Shown piece by piece: positions 48,909-61,130 of a stretch of DNA of 64,000 nt (positions within the stretch are counted from its first letter, which is position 1; every line of letters starts with the position of its first letter). The notes beneath the pieces are model-generated. The model did not search any database. It was given only the letters and a program-made list of their open reading frames with translations, and was not told the DNA's origin. The DNA is taken from assembly GCA_003290165.1 (NCBI GenBank), contig QNQO01000553.1, forward strand, positions 601,050-665,049, in the 5' to 3' direction. This DNA is from Berberis thunbergii (lineage: Eukaryota > Streptophyta > Magnoliopsida > Ranunculales > Berberidaceae). Both the position numbers and the translations under genes were made by a program.

Positions 48909-50584
48909 ACTTGGAGGCACTATTTGCTTGGGAGTCGGTTTACCATTATGATCGACAATGTGGCTACGAGTTATTTTCAAAATCAGAAGAAGATCAGCCC
49001 CAAGCAAGCTCGGTGGCAAGATTTCTTAGCAGAGTTCGATTATGTCATGGAGTACAAGCCGGGCAAAGTTAATGTTGTTGCTGATGTTCTCAGCCGAAAG
49101 GCCATGCTCGCTAGCGCAAGCAGTGCCGCTAGCAACCTTCTTGATCGGATCAAGGAGGGGACTGCTCAAGACCCCTTGGCCAAGGGACTCATGGAAATGG
49201 CCAAGGAGGGAAAGACTCGACGGTTTTGGGAAGAGAATGGGGTGCTCTACACCGTCGGTCGTCGCATTTATGTGCCTAAGTGGGATAATCTTAGGCGAGA
49301 CATCATGAAGGAGTGCCACGACTCAATGTGGGCTGGCCATCCGGGGATGCAGCGGACATTGGCACTCTTGGAGGTAGACTACTATTGGCCTCATATGCGG
49401 GATGATATCGAGGCCTATGTGAAGACTTGTCTTGTGTGCCAACAGGACAAGATAGAGCAACGTGTACCGGCAGGACTATTGCAGCCTTTGCCGATTCCGA
49501 AAAGGCCATGGGAGAGTGTCTCAATGGATTTCATATCAGCCTTGCCCAAGTCTGATGGGTATGGCTCTATTATGGTGGTGGTCGATCGCTTTTCCAAGTA
49601 TGGAACTTTCATACCTGCCCCACGCGATTGCACGGCCGAGCAAGCCGCCAAGTTGTTCTTTCAGCATATGGTGAAGTATTGGGGCTTGCCTCGGAGCATC
49701 ATAAGTGATCGGGACCCAAGGTTCACAGCAAAATTCTGGACGGAGTTATTCAAGCTCTTGGGTTCGGGTCTACACTTCTCAACAAGCTTTCACCCGCAAA
49801 GCGATGGGCAAACAGAGAGGGTGAATGCCTTGTTGGAGCTATACTTAAGGCACTTTGTGGGTGCCAACCAGAAGGATTGGGCCAAGTTGATGGATGTGGC
49901 TCAATTCTCATTCAACTTGCAGCGGTCCGAATCGACGCAACAAAGTCCGTTCGAGATCGTCATGGGCCAGCAGCCCTTGACTCCACAAGCCGTTGCGTCG
50001 GGCTACACGGGTAGCAGCCCCGCTGCGTACAAACTTGCACGAGGGTGGCATGAGCAGCTTGATATAACGAAGGCATACTTGGACAAGGCGTCTAAAAAGA
50101 TGAAGAAGTGGCAGACAAGCATAGACGCCCTCTCGAGTTCCAAGTGGGCGACATGGTCATGGTCAAGTTGCTGCCACAACAGTTCAAGGTCTTCCGCTCG
50201 GTGCACAAGGGACTAGTGCGGAAGTATGAGGGGCCATTTCCCGTCCTACGGAAGGTCGGGAGAGTTTCTTACAAGCTTGAGTTGCCGCCCAAACTCAAGA
50301 TTCATCCGGTGTTCCATGTGAGCATGCTCAAGCCCTACCATGGTGATAAAAAAGATCCAACGAGGGGCGAGTCACATCGGGCACCAACCACGGTCGTGGC
50401 TTCCTTTGATCGAAAGATCGAAAGCATCGAGGCAAAGAGGCTCATCCGACGGAGGGGTGTGCCAAGCTATAATGAGTATCTCATTCGATGGAAGGGACTA
50501 CCGAACAGTGAGGCCTCATGGGAGAAAGAAGGCGACCTATGGCAATTCCAGGGCAAGATTGCGGAGTTCGAGGCACGGTCTTGA
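48909..50584 (+). pseudogene. RNase H end, integrase and chromodomain of the chromovirus (stop and frameshift)
   Basis: Continues the Gag-Pol frame after the TGA at 48906: RNase H end (TWRHYLLGSRFTIMIDN, EYKPGKVNVVADVLSR), H2C2 zinc-binding domain (HDSMWAGHPGMQR with CLVCQQ), and integrase core. The core has Asp in SMDF (49527), Asp in SDRDPRF (49707) and Glu in QTERVN (49815), a correct DD35E spacing. At about 50109 one G is missing in the KKW/ADKH junction; the C terminus continues in another frame (50108-50584) through GDMVMVKLL and a chromodomain (IESIEAKRLI, YLIRWKGLP, ASWEKE). Chromodomains target integration to chromatin marks in chromoviruses. With the stop and frameshift this copy cannot make a full integrase. 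Confidence 0.88.
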
Positions 50585-50600
50585 CGGGGTCGTCAAGGAC

Positions 50601-50615
50601 TTGGGTGGGGGAGAA
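50601..50615 (+). promoter_or_regulatory. Polypurine tract of the chromovirus
   Basis: TTGGGTGGGGGAGAA stands immediately before the 3' LTR. It is the plus-strand primer site expected at this position. Confidence 0.85.
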
Positions 50616-51124
50616 TGTCACGATCCATCTAGCATAGATGTCTCTAGATGCCTCCGGAAGGTTCTAGAGTGCTCTTGGACATTCTAAATTTGCTTTCTCT
50701 AGAGTGTTCTAGCATGGATGAATCTAGAACACCCTTGTACAGACTTGTGTAGTATTTTCTAGAAGCCTCCTTGTAATTTCTAATTCCTTTGGAGGTGGGA
50801 ACTTTCTAGATGCATAGAGAATACTCCTTTGATGGAGGATTGTGGAAGGTTCTAGGCTAGAAGCCTCTAGGACTTTAAGGGCCTATAAATAGGCCTTGGC
50901 ATTCATTTGTACATATCATCAAACACTTGTATAACTCTCTCAAGCAATACAAAGCATTCTCTCAAAAAGCCTAAACACTTGTGCCTTAGCATTTTCCTCA
51001 CTTAAGCTTCCGCAGCAACACTTAGCATTAGTCAAGCATCGAAGTGCCTTGACTAGTTAGTCCGACGGGAGTGTGACGCTAGTAGGCAGCGTGTTAGCCA
51101 AGGGAAAAAGGTCAGCACGTGACA
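50616..51124 (+). repeat. 3' LTR of the chromovirus
   Basis: 509 bp, same length as the 5' LTR. Differences seen: CACGATCC against CACGAGCC, ATTAGTCAAG against ATTAGCCAAG, and CCGACGGG against CCGATGGG. Very low divergence indicates a recent insertion. Confidence 0.95.
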
Positions 51125-51989
51125 ATGTGCTAACAAATATTGAGCTTGAACTTTGATTAAGTGTGCCCTAAAAAGATACTTAATGCTTGGTAAGAGTTTA
51201 TTTGCTTGAGATAAATTGTTAATGTTTGACAAAAACTTGATATGATTGGAATTGGATTTTAATGATCACATCTTCGGTGCAAGCAAGGGATCATCATCCC
51301 TAAAGCTTCTCGTTTATAATTTCAGTAATTTAGATTTAAATATATTTGCTAACTCATTGGTAAGTCCAAACCCCACAAAATCCATCTCATCCATATTTTC
51401 ATTTTATTTTATTTTTCTTATTTTTAATTTATTTTTAGTTTATTTTTAAAAACACTATAACCCCATTTTTCTGTAAATTAGTTTAGGTAAATTATTAAAT
51501 TCAATTGCATCCACTTTTCTCGTGGGATCGACCCGTACTTGTCGTTGTCTACCAGTTAGACATCGTGCACTTGCGGTTATTATAAGTGGGATTTTGGCGC
51601 AGTATAAGTGGGATATTTATCTATGCCGGTTAAGCCCGCAACAAGTTTTTGGCGCCGTTGCCGGGGAAGGTAGCGGTGTAATTGAATTTAAGATTTCTTT
51701 TCACTAATTTAAAAAAATTTCAGAAAAAAAACAAAGAAAATTTTATTTTTATTATGTTAAGTTCTTTTTACACTCATTTCGTGTTATTTGTTTGATTTTG
51801 CAGAATACACGCTTCTCGAGGAAATTGGACGATCCTGCAAACATCGAGCAAATTTTAATTTTGATTTTTTTAGGAGAGTTTTAATTTTATTTTTACCTCG
51901 TTTTACGAGTCTGTGGTGTAATAATTTTTGTAAACTCTATTGTTTTCCATTTTTAATCACCTAAAAAAAACCCTAAATTCTCGACAAGC
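51125..51989 (+). mobile_element. Gypsy (Tat/Athila-like) LTR and leader fragment, unit 2, right part
   Basis: Continuation of 45062-46476 after the insertion, collinear with 40407-41269. It contains TTTTTGGCGCCGTTGCCGGGGA (about 51647-51668) and the leader with a gag start-like reading near 51807. Confidence 0.65.
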
Positions 51990-52411
51990 CGATCATACCA
52001 GAAAAAAATGAGTAGGACATCTTAATGCACATTTATACAAAACCCCTACACTTTATGTTTTAGCGAATTCAAATATTAGGAAAGAATTCATTATCGGCGT
52101 TTAAATTCCCCTCAAGTATTCAAATTTAAATGAGTTTAACCCTAAAAATTTATAATATATAATTTTACCTTAGAATAAGTTTACAATTCAATACTGATTG
52201 AGAGAGAAAATGGGGATAGTGACAGAAGTGTTCAATACAAAATATTTGGCAAAAATATAATTATGTGGAGTGCCAACGGCACGGGGCATACTCTAGTTCA
52301 ATACATTTCTTAACTTTCAATCCTAACCATCTTTTATCTCCAATGCTTATGATTTGACTTTGTCCCAGTCAACAATAAATAATAAAACATCACTCTGAAT
52401 TGTAATATAGA
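51990..52411. mobile_element. Two Helitron fragments, unit 2
   Basis: The + strand Helitron 3' end has hairpin GTGCCAACGGCAC and CTAG at 52303-52306. It is followed by the 5' remainder of a minus-strand Helitron up to 52411. Same junctions as units 1 and 3. Confidence 0.7.
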
Positions 52412-53990
52412 TTATTCATAGTGATGTATATGATTTACATAGTACACCTACAAGAGGAGGAAAAAATATTTTGTTACATTCATTGATGATCATAGTAGGT
52501 TTTGTTATGTTTCTCTCATGCAATCTAAAGATGAAGTGTTAGATAAATTTAAAATTTATGAGAATAAAGTAAAAAATCTTTGTGACACCAAAATTATGTA
52601 TCTTAGATCCGATAGAGGAGGAGAATATCATTTTCCATCTTATTGTAAATTGGTAGGAATTGTACATGAAACATCTACTGCCAACACAAGCTACACACCA
52701 CAACAAAATGGGGTGGCTAAATGGAAAAATGACCAATGGTTAATGCCATGTTACAAAACTCTAACCTTGGTAAAAGTTATTGGGTAGAGGCAATGCAAAC
52801 ATAAGACAACATCTTATGAATTATGGTTCAAAAGAAATCTTATGAATTATGGTTCAAAAGAAAACCAAATTTGAGTTTTCTCAAAGTTTGGAGATGAAGA
52901 ACCATAGTTAGGTTACTCGAATCTAAGATAAAGAAGTTGGGACTAAAGGCAATATAATACATACTTTTGGGGTATGCAGAACATGGCATAGGCTATAGGT
53001 TTTTTGTCATAGAACCTAATGATCATTCAATAGGAGATGAGAACATTGAATCAAATAATTCTGCATAAGTAATGAAATCACAAGACATAGCTTTTTCTAA
53101 AGAAGCTATTAATGATGAAATGGGCTCAATCACGGGCAACAAAACATGGAAATTTGTTGATTTACCCATTGATTTTAAGCCAATAGAGTGTAAGCGGATC
53201 TTCAAAGAAGAATATAAAAGTTGATGGAACTATAAAAAAATTTCAAAGCAAGGTTGGTTGTCAAATGCTAAACACAAAAGAAAGGAATTGATTATTTTGA
53301 TACACATGCTCAGGTTGCAAGGACATCAACATCAATATACAAGTTTGAGATTCACCAAATGGATGTTAAAATGACATTCCTAAATGGTGAATTGGATGAA
53401 GAGATTTACATGAAACACCGGAGGGTTTTATAGTGCATGGACAAGAACATAAGGTGTGTAAGTTGGTCAAATCCTTTATGGATTGAAACAAGCACCAAAG
53501 CAATGACACGAGAAGTTTGATAAGGTGATTGTATCCAATGGTTTAGGATCCATAATTTAGACAAATGTATTTATAGCAAGTTCCAAAACGGTCGAGGTGT
53601 ATTCATATGCCTTTATGTAGATGACATGTTAATTTTATTTATTGATGGTAACTCAATCACATTACATTGAAAAGATACTAAGAAAAACTTATACCGCTAT
53701 TTTGGAAGGATACACTGATTCCAACTGAATAAATGGTAATAAAGACTATAAATCCACTACCTGCTGAATTTTTACACTTGGTGGGGGAGTCATATCATGG
53801 GAATCAAAGAAACAAATATGTATATATGATTACACCATGGCAGCCAAATTGTAGCCTTAGCTTCATGTAGTAAACAAGCGGAATGGTTAAGAAATCTAAT
53901 GTTAGAGATACAAATTTGACTGATCCATTAACAAAAGGACTTGCAAGCGATATGGTGTTATGGAAGGATGAGTTTTAATTATTAATAGAC
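52412..53990 (+). pseudogene. Ty1/copia integrase, RT and RNase H, unit 2 (broken)
   Basis: A copy of 41691-43260 with the same 27-bp duplication and the same deletion. YVDD is at 53614-53625. It also has single-base losses such as the one near 53472 (CAAATCC for CAAATTCC). Confidence 0.8.
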
Positions 53991-54715
53991 ATGAAGGAAA
54001 TACAATAGTTACATGGCGTACTTCATGTCTACCTATATGAGTATGAGGGTGGTGTCGCCTTCTATACAACTTGGACTAGTTTCTAGAGCACTCATGAAAG
54101 TGGATATAGACACAAGGCCAATGTCCAATCCGCATGTCATGAAAGTGGATATAGTGACACCTCTGATTTTGAATGAATATAATCATTTGAGAAAAAAGCA
54201 CAAACTTTGTTACATGCTAGGCTTCATTGTCTCCACAAGGCTTATTTGCATTCACGCTTTTGCACACGATGTGAGAGCAAATAAAGTGTAGTTATCTACA
54301 AGCACCTAGAACCATTATTTCATCATCGAACGATTCTAGCTGGCCTGGGTGGCCGCCTGGTAGGTTGTCTCGCACGTGCCAAGGGTGTGTCTCGCACGTG
54401 GCCGACCAAAGTTAAAAAAAAAAAAACGGGAAATAATTTTGAATTTCATTGTTGAAATTTAAGAGGGAGGAGGGACAAAAAAACATAGATGGTTTGATTA
54501 TAGAGAGCTCGAAGAGGCCACAGTATTGACAATATTCAGCGGCGTTGCTCCGTTATCCACAATGTTTATCTGCATTCAACCTTATTCACACATATGGGAG
54601 TAAATAAAGTATGAAAGAAAGCGTAGTTATCTATGTGCCTTGAAGCATTCTTTCATCATAGCCCATAACCCACAAAGTTTGATCCAACAATTTTCAAACT
54701 TTATTTTTACTATGA

Positions 54716-56040
54716 GTATGGCATCCATGAAAGATTTCACTACCAACTTTATGAATTTTGAGCGTTTTGATGGAGTAAACTTTCAAGTTGGCAAAAGCAG
54801 TTGCACTTCCTTCTCACAAATCTCAAGGTGGTGTACGTTCTTACAACTCTAAGGGAACATGCAATTGAAGAGGAGTCAATTGTTGCTCAAAGGGAACGTG
54901 CAAAATGGGACCAATACGATTATATATGAAAGAGACACGTTTTCAATCCATGTTTGATACTTTGTTCGACATTTATCCAGAGATGAAAACTTCAAAAGAA
55001 GTTTGGGATGCACTTGAAGCAAAGTACATGACTGAAGACACCACAAGTAAGTAATTTTTGTCTCTAAATCCTTTAATTATAAGATGGAGCTGATAGAAAT
55101 ATAGTTGAGAAATTTCATGAAATCATACATATTCATAACCAGCTTTCTCCATATAAAATGTCTATGGATGAATGTATTGTTGTGTCAATAATAATAGAGA
55201 AACTTCCATCTTCATGGAAAGATCCGTGAGAAAATTGAATATGCTTCCTCTTCCAAGGTGCATATTGTTGAAGATGGCTCTAAAAAATCCAACAACAACA
55301 AGAGGAAGCATACCTCCAATAAAAAGGACCACCCAAATTCAAAGAAGAAAAATGATAATTGTTTCCATTATGGCAAATTTGGACATTTTAAAAGAGATGT
55401 TGTCACTTCAAGAAGCAATCCAATCTCAAAGACAACTTTGTTGCAATGATTTCTGAAATCACATAATGGAAAACAATGATGCTTAGCGGATTGATTATGG
55501 AGCAATCAATCATGTGTGCAAGGACAAAAATATGTTGAGAACTTATTTGCCATGTGACGAAGGCAATGTTCTCTACATGGGAAACTCCTCTACTGATGTC
55601 ATTGAAGGCATTGACACAATACAATTGGAGTTTACTTCTGATAAGACACTCTCAAGGATGTTTATCATGTTCCTGAATTAGAAAGAACTTTGTTTATGGA
55701 AGTCCTCTCAATAAGAATGGGTTTAAGTTAGCATTTGAGTCGGATAAATTTATCTTGACCAAGGGTAGTACTTTTGCTGGAAAGGTTTATATGTGCGATG
55801 GAATGTTCAAGCTTAACATTAATAAAATATCTACTATTTTGCCTATATGATTGAGTCTTTGTCTTTATGGCATCATAGATTAGGACATGTTAATGCAAAG
55901 AAAATAACTGATATGACTAATCTAAAATTGATACCTAAACAAGAAAATGATATGCATGAAAAATATGTTACATGTGTGCAAACTAAAATAACTAGGAAAC
56001 CTTTTTCCAAATATAACAATAACTTCTACCTTATTATAAA
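54716..56040 (+). pseudogene. Ty1/copia gag, protease and pre-integrase region, unit 3 (broken)
   Basis: Gag N terminus as in unit 2; defective knuckle (NCFHYGKFGHF, with the second Cys also lost) near 55360. It then continues to VYMCDGMFKLN and LWHHRLGHVNAKKITDM (GAG-pre-integrase domain, HRLGH motif) at 55870. Interrupted at 56040 by the Helitron cluster. Confidence 0.75.
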
Positions 56041-56739
56041 CTAGAGTATGCCCCGCGCCGTTTGCACACCACATAATTTTATTTTTTTATATTATTTTGT
56101 ACTGAGTATCTCCGTCACTATCCTCATTTTCGCTTTCAATTAGTATTGAAGTGTAAGCCTGTTCAGTCAAATTTGAACAGTTTGGGAAAAATTTTAAATG
56201 TCGAGAATGAATTATCCCCCAGTCTTTGAATTCGCCCAAACATGAAATTTAGGGTTTTTGTTTAAATGTGCATTAAGATGCGCAACTCATTTTTCTATTA
56301 TGATCGACACGTCTCATTGCTTTTAAAAATATTAAATACGTGTAAAACATTATACTTTTTTTTAATTATGAAATATATATTTTTAATATTTTGGCCCTTA
56401 TATTGATCATTGATTTTGTTCGAAATATCTTCAAAAATGCATTTTAACGATACTAACTTTATCAAAATCCGATAACGATGTAGATAGTTATGATAATTTT
56501 CATTTTGCTAAAAGGAAAACACAATATTTTCTCTCTCCACCACATGTACATTTCACCAACTTTTTTTTCATTATTTTTGTCATTCTACATATTTTATATT
56601 TACAAATGAATCTCAACCCTCAAATTCAATACATTTCTCAACTTTTAATCTTAATCATTTTTTACCTCTAATCCTTTTGATTTGACTTTGTCACAATCAA
56701 CAATGAATAGTAAAACACCACTCTGAATTGTAATATAGA
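56041..56739 (-). mobile_element. Helitron Y (non-autonomous, minus strand)
   Basis: On the minus strand it starts TCTATATTACAATTCAG (5' TC end at 56739) and ends GGGGCATACTCTAG followed by host T (3' CTRR end at 56041). A degraded hairpin (GTGCAAACGGCGC) sits about ten bases before the end. 699 bp, no Rep/helicase coding. It abuts another Helitron end of the same family at 56740, forming a tail-to-head tandem. Confidence 0.8.
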
Positions 56740-56752
56740 CTAGAGTATGCCC

Positions 56753-57502
<750 letters not shown>

Positions 57503-58139
57503 TAAACATTGATCTGATATGATATCTTTCGCTTTTATTGGATTTTTTTTTATTTCACTTTCCGACTAAAAATGATTTTTGATTATCTCAATTATAGTCA
57601 GAGTATAATTATCTCCACATACTTTAATTTTGCCAAATATTTTGTACTGAACACCTCCGTCACTATCCCCATTTTCGTTCTTAATCAATGTTAAAGTATA
57701 AGCTTATTCTAATGTAAAAATATATTTTATAAATTTTTAGGGTTAAACTCATTTAAATTTGAATCACTTGAGAGAGGGAAAATTTAAATGCTGAGAATGA
57801 ATTCTCCTCCAATTTTTGAATTCCCAAGACATAAAATACATTATATATTTTCTAATTATAAAATATATATTTAAAAATTCTAGCGTTTGTATTGATTATT
57901 GATTTTGTTAGAAAGATCTTCAAAAATGCATTTCAACGTTGCTAAGTTTTCCAAAATCCGACAACGATGCGGATAATTATGATAAGTTTCATTTTGCTAA
58001 AAGGAAAATACAATATTTTCTCTCTCTGCCACATGTACATTTCACCAACTTTTTTCAAAAATTTTTCATTATTTTTTCCCTTTTACATATTTTATATTTA
58101 CCAATATGTTATCATACAAAATGAATCTCAACCTTCAAA

Positions 58140-58906
58140 TCTATTTTACAATTTAGAGATGTGTTTTACTGTTCACTGCTGACTGGGACAAAGTCAAATA
58201 ATAAGCATTGGAGATAAAAAAAAAATGGTTAGGATTGAAAGTTGGGAAATGTATTGAATTTGAGGGTTGAGATTCATGTTGTATGATGACATATTGGTAA
58301 ATATAAAACATATAAATGGGCAAAAATAATGAAAAACTTTTGAAAAAAGTTGGTGGAATGTACATGTGGCGGAACGAGAAAATATCGTGTTTTCCTTTTA
58401 ACAAAATGAAAATTATCATAACTATCTACATCATTATCAAATTTTGGAAAACTTAATATTGTTGAAATGCAATTTTGAAAATCTTTCCAACAAAATCAAT
58501 AATCAATACAAGCGCTAAAAATTTTAAAATATATATTTTATAATTAGAAAACATATAGTATATTTCACGTCTTTAATATTTTTCAAAGCAATGAGACAAA
58601 TCGATCATACCAGAAAAAAAAATGAGTCGGACATCTTAATGCACATTTAAACAAAACCCTTAAACTTCATGTTGTAGCGAATTCAAATATTATGAAAGAA
58701 TTCATTATCGGCGTTTAAATTCCGCCCCCCCCCCCCCCCAAGTATTCAAATTTAAATGAGTTTAACCCTAAAAATTTATAATATATATTTTTACTTTAGA
58801 ATATGCTTACACTTCAATACTGATTGAGAGAGAAAATGGGGATAGTACAAAATATTTGGCAAAAATAAAATTATGTGGAGTGCCAACGGCACGGGGCATA
58901 CTCTAG
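58140..58906 (+). mobile_element. Helitron (non-autonomous, 767 bp) nested in Helitron X
   Basis: The 5' end is TCTATTTTACAATTTAGAG, preceded by A. The 3' end carries a perfect hairpin GTGCCAACGGCAC (58880-58892), ten bases later CTAG (58903-58906), followed by T. This is the canonical A^TC..CTRR^T Helitron arrangement. The interrupted Helitron continues on both sides (CTCAACCTTCAAA before, TTCATACATTTCC after). It has no coding capacity, and a run of 17 C near 58723-58739 replaces CCCC of the copies in units 1 and 2. Confidence 0.85.
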
Positions 58907-59020
58907 TTCATACATTTCCTAACTTTCAATCCTAACCATCTTTTATCTCCAATGCTTATGATTTGACTTTGTCCCAGTCAGCAATAAATAGTAAAACGCT
59001 ACTATGAATTGTAATATAGA

Positions 59021-60830
59021 TTATTCATAGTGATGTATATGATTTACATAGTACACCTACAAGAGGAGGAAGAAAATATCTTGTTACATTCATTGATGAT
59101 CATAGTAGGTTTGTTATGTTTCTCTCATGCAATCTAAAGATGAAATTGGTAGGAATTGTACATGAAACATCTATTGCCAACACACGTTACACACCACAAC
59201 AAAATGGGGTGGCTGAATCGAAAAATGACCGATGGTTAATGCCATGTTACAAAACTCTAACCTTGGTAAAAGTTATTGGGTAGAGGCAATGCTCATCGCT
59301 TATCATGTCTTGAATAAGTTACCTAGTAAGAAACATAAGACAACATCTTGTGAATTATGGCTCAAAAGAAAACCAAATATGAGTTTTCTCAAAGTTTGGA
59401 GACGAAGAACCATAGTAGGTTACTCGAATCTAAGATAAAGAAGTTGGGACTAAAGGCAATATAATACATACTTTTGGGATATGCAGAACATAGCGTAGGC
59501 TATAGGTTTCTTGTCAAGAACCTAATGATTCATTAGGAGGATGAGAACATTGAATCAAATAATTCTGCATAAGTAAAGAAATCACAAGACGTAGCTTTTT
59601 CTAAAGAAGCTACTAATGATGAAATGGGCTCAATCCACGGGCAACAAAACATGGAAATTTGTAGATTTACCCCATTTTGATTTTAAGCCAATAGAGTGTA
59701 ATGGATCTTCAAAGAAAGAATATAAAAGTTGATGGAACTATAAAAAAGTTCAAAGCAAGGTTGGTTGCCAAAGGCTAAAACACAAAAGAAAGATATTGAT
59801 TATTTTGATACAATGCTCAAGTTTGCAAGGACATCAACATCAATATACAAGTTTGAGATTCACCAAATGGATGTTAAAATGACATTCCTAAATGGGAATT
59901 AGATGAAGAGATTTACATAGTGCATGGACAAGAACATAAGGTGTGTAAGTTGGTCATATCCCTTTACGGATTGAAACAAGCACCATAGCAATGACACGAG
60001 AAGTTTGATAAGGTGATTGTATCCAATGGTTTAGGATTCAGATTTAGACAAATTGTTATTTATAGCAAGTTCCAAAACGGTCGAGGTGTATTCATATGCC
60101 TTTATGTAGATGACAAATGTTAATTTTATGAATTGATGGTAACTCAATCACATTACATTGAAAAGATACTAAGAAAAACTTATACTGCTATTTTGGAAGG
60201 ATACACTGATGCCAATTGAATAAATGGTAATAAAGACTATAAATCCACTACCGGCTGAATTTTTACACTTGGTGGGGGAGTCATATCATGAGAATCAAAG
60301 AAACAAATATGTATATCTGATTACACCATGGCAGCCAAATTGTAGCCTTAGGGTGTGGTTTGGTTGCATGGAATCCTATGCCATGGGATCCATGAGAGAA
60401 CCACTACATTTTAGGCTAAATTTGATATATCACTTCACATTTACCATTTGATTTTGTGATCAATGGTGGGAATGAAAGTCCCATGAACATGGGAATCCCA
60501 CTCCTTGGCCCCCCAAGGCATGTGATTCCCATGTGCATGAGACGTTCATTCCCACCATTGATCACAAAACCAAATGGTGGATGTGGAGTGATATATCAAT
60601 TTAGCCTAAAATGTAGTGGTCCCCTAATGAATTCTCATGGCATAGGATTCCATGCAACCAAACACACCCTTAGCTTCATGTAGTAAACAAGCGGAATGGC
60701 TAAGAAATCTAATGTTAGAGATACAAATTTGACTGATCCATTAACAAAAGGACTTGCAAGCGATATGGTGTTATGGAAGGATGAGTTTTAATTATTAATA
60801 GACACGAAGGAAATACCATTAGTTACATAG
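59021..60830 (+). pseudogene. Ty1/copia integrase, RT and RNase H, unit 3 (broken)
   Basis: Continues the copia element after the Helitron cluster: SDVYDLHSTPTRGGRKYL, and an integrase with an internal deletion near 59145 (GATGAAATTGGTAGG). SYWVEAMLIAYHVLNKLPSKK is kept here but deleted in units 1 and 2. RT has YVDD at 60103-60114. It has many frameshifts and is interrupted by a MITE at 60351. Confidence 0.78.
60351..60669. mobile_element. Tourist-like (PIF/Harbinger) MITE with TTA target duplication
   Basis: 319 bp, flanked by TTA on both sides (60348-60350 and 60670-60672). Terminal inverted repeats start GGGTGTGGTTTGGTTGCATG and are matched by CATGCAACCAAACACACCC at the other end, and pairing continues inward over most of the element (fold-back). 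Units 1 and 2 show the empty site GTAGCCTTAGCTTCATG. It has no coding content; the ORFs inside are artefacts of the palindrome. Confidence 0.93.
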
Positions 60831-61130
60831 CGTACTTCATGTCCTACATATAATGAGTATGAGGGTGGTGTCGCCTTCTATACAACTTGGACTAGTTTCT
60901 AGAGCACTCTTGAAAGTGGATATAGACACAAGGCCAATGTCCAATCCGCATGTCAATGGCAGTGGATATAGTGACAACCTCTGATTTGAATGAATATAAT
61001 CATTTGAGAAAAAGCACAAACTTTGTTACATGCTAGGCTTCATTGTCTCCACAAGGCTTATTGCATTCACGCTTTTGCACACGATGTGCCTAGAACCATA
61101 TTTCATCATAGCCATAACCCACAAAGTTTT

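Larger units (their letters stand above)
46477..51124 (+). mobile_element. Young Ty3/gypsy chromovirus lacking reverse transcriptase
   Basis: A 4648-bp element with two 509-bp LTRs (46477-46985 and 50616-51124) that begin TGTCACGA and end CACGTGACA. I count only about three differences between them. TGGTATCAGAGC, complementary to initiator tRNA-Met, starts two bases after the 5' LTR, and a GGGTGGGGGAGA polypurine tract precedes the 3' LTR. Order of domains: gag with zinc knuckle, protease, (RT missing), RNase H, integrase, chromodomain. The target is known exactly because unit 1 is an empty site. The flanks (AGCATCT / ATGTG) are compatible with, but not a perfect, 5-bp duplication. Confidence 0.95.
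43828..54553 (+). repeat. Tandem unit 2, interrupted by a gypsy element
   Basis: Without the 4648-bp insertion (46477-51124) it is 6078 bp and collinear with unit 1 at high identity. It includes the GC-rich spacer at its end (54333-54553 against 43612-43827). It starts TATCCACAATG and is followed by unit 3, which starts with the same word at 54554. Confidence 0.85.

Noticed and set aside
60224..60683. Two 75-aa ORFs
   Set aside because: Produced by the palindromic MITE and the decayed copia frame around it.
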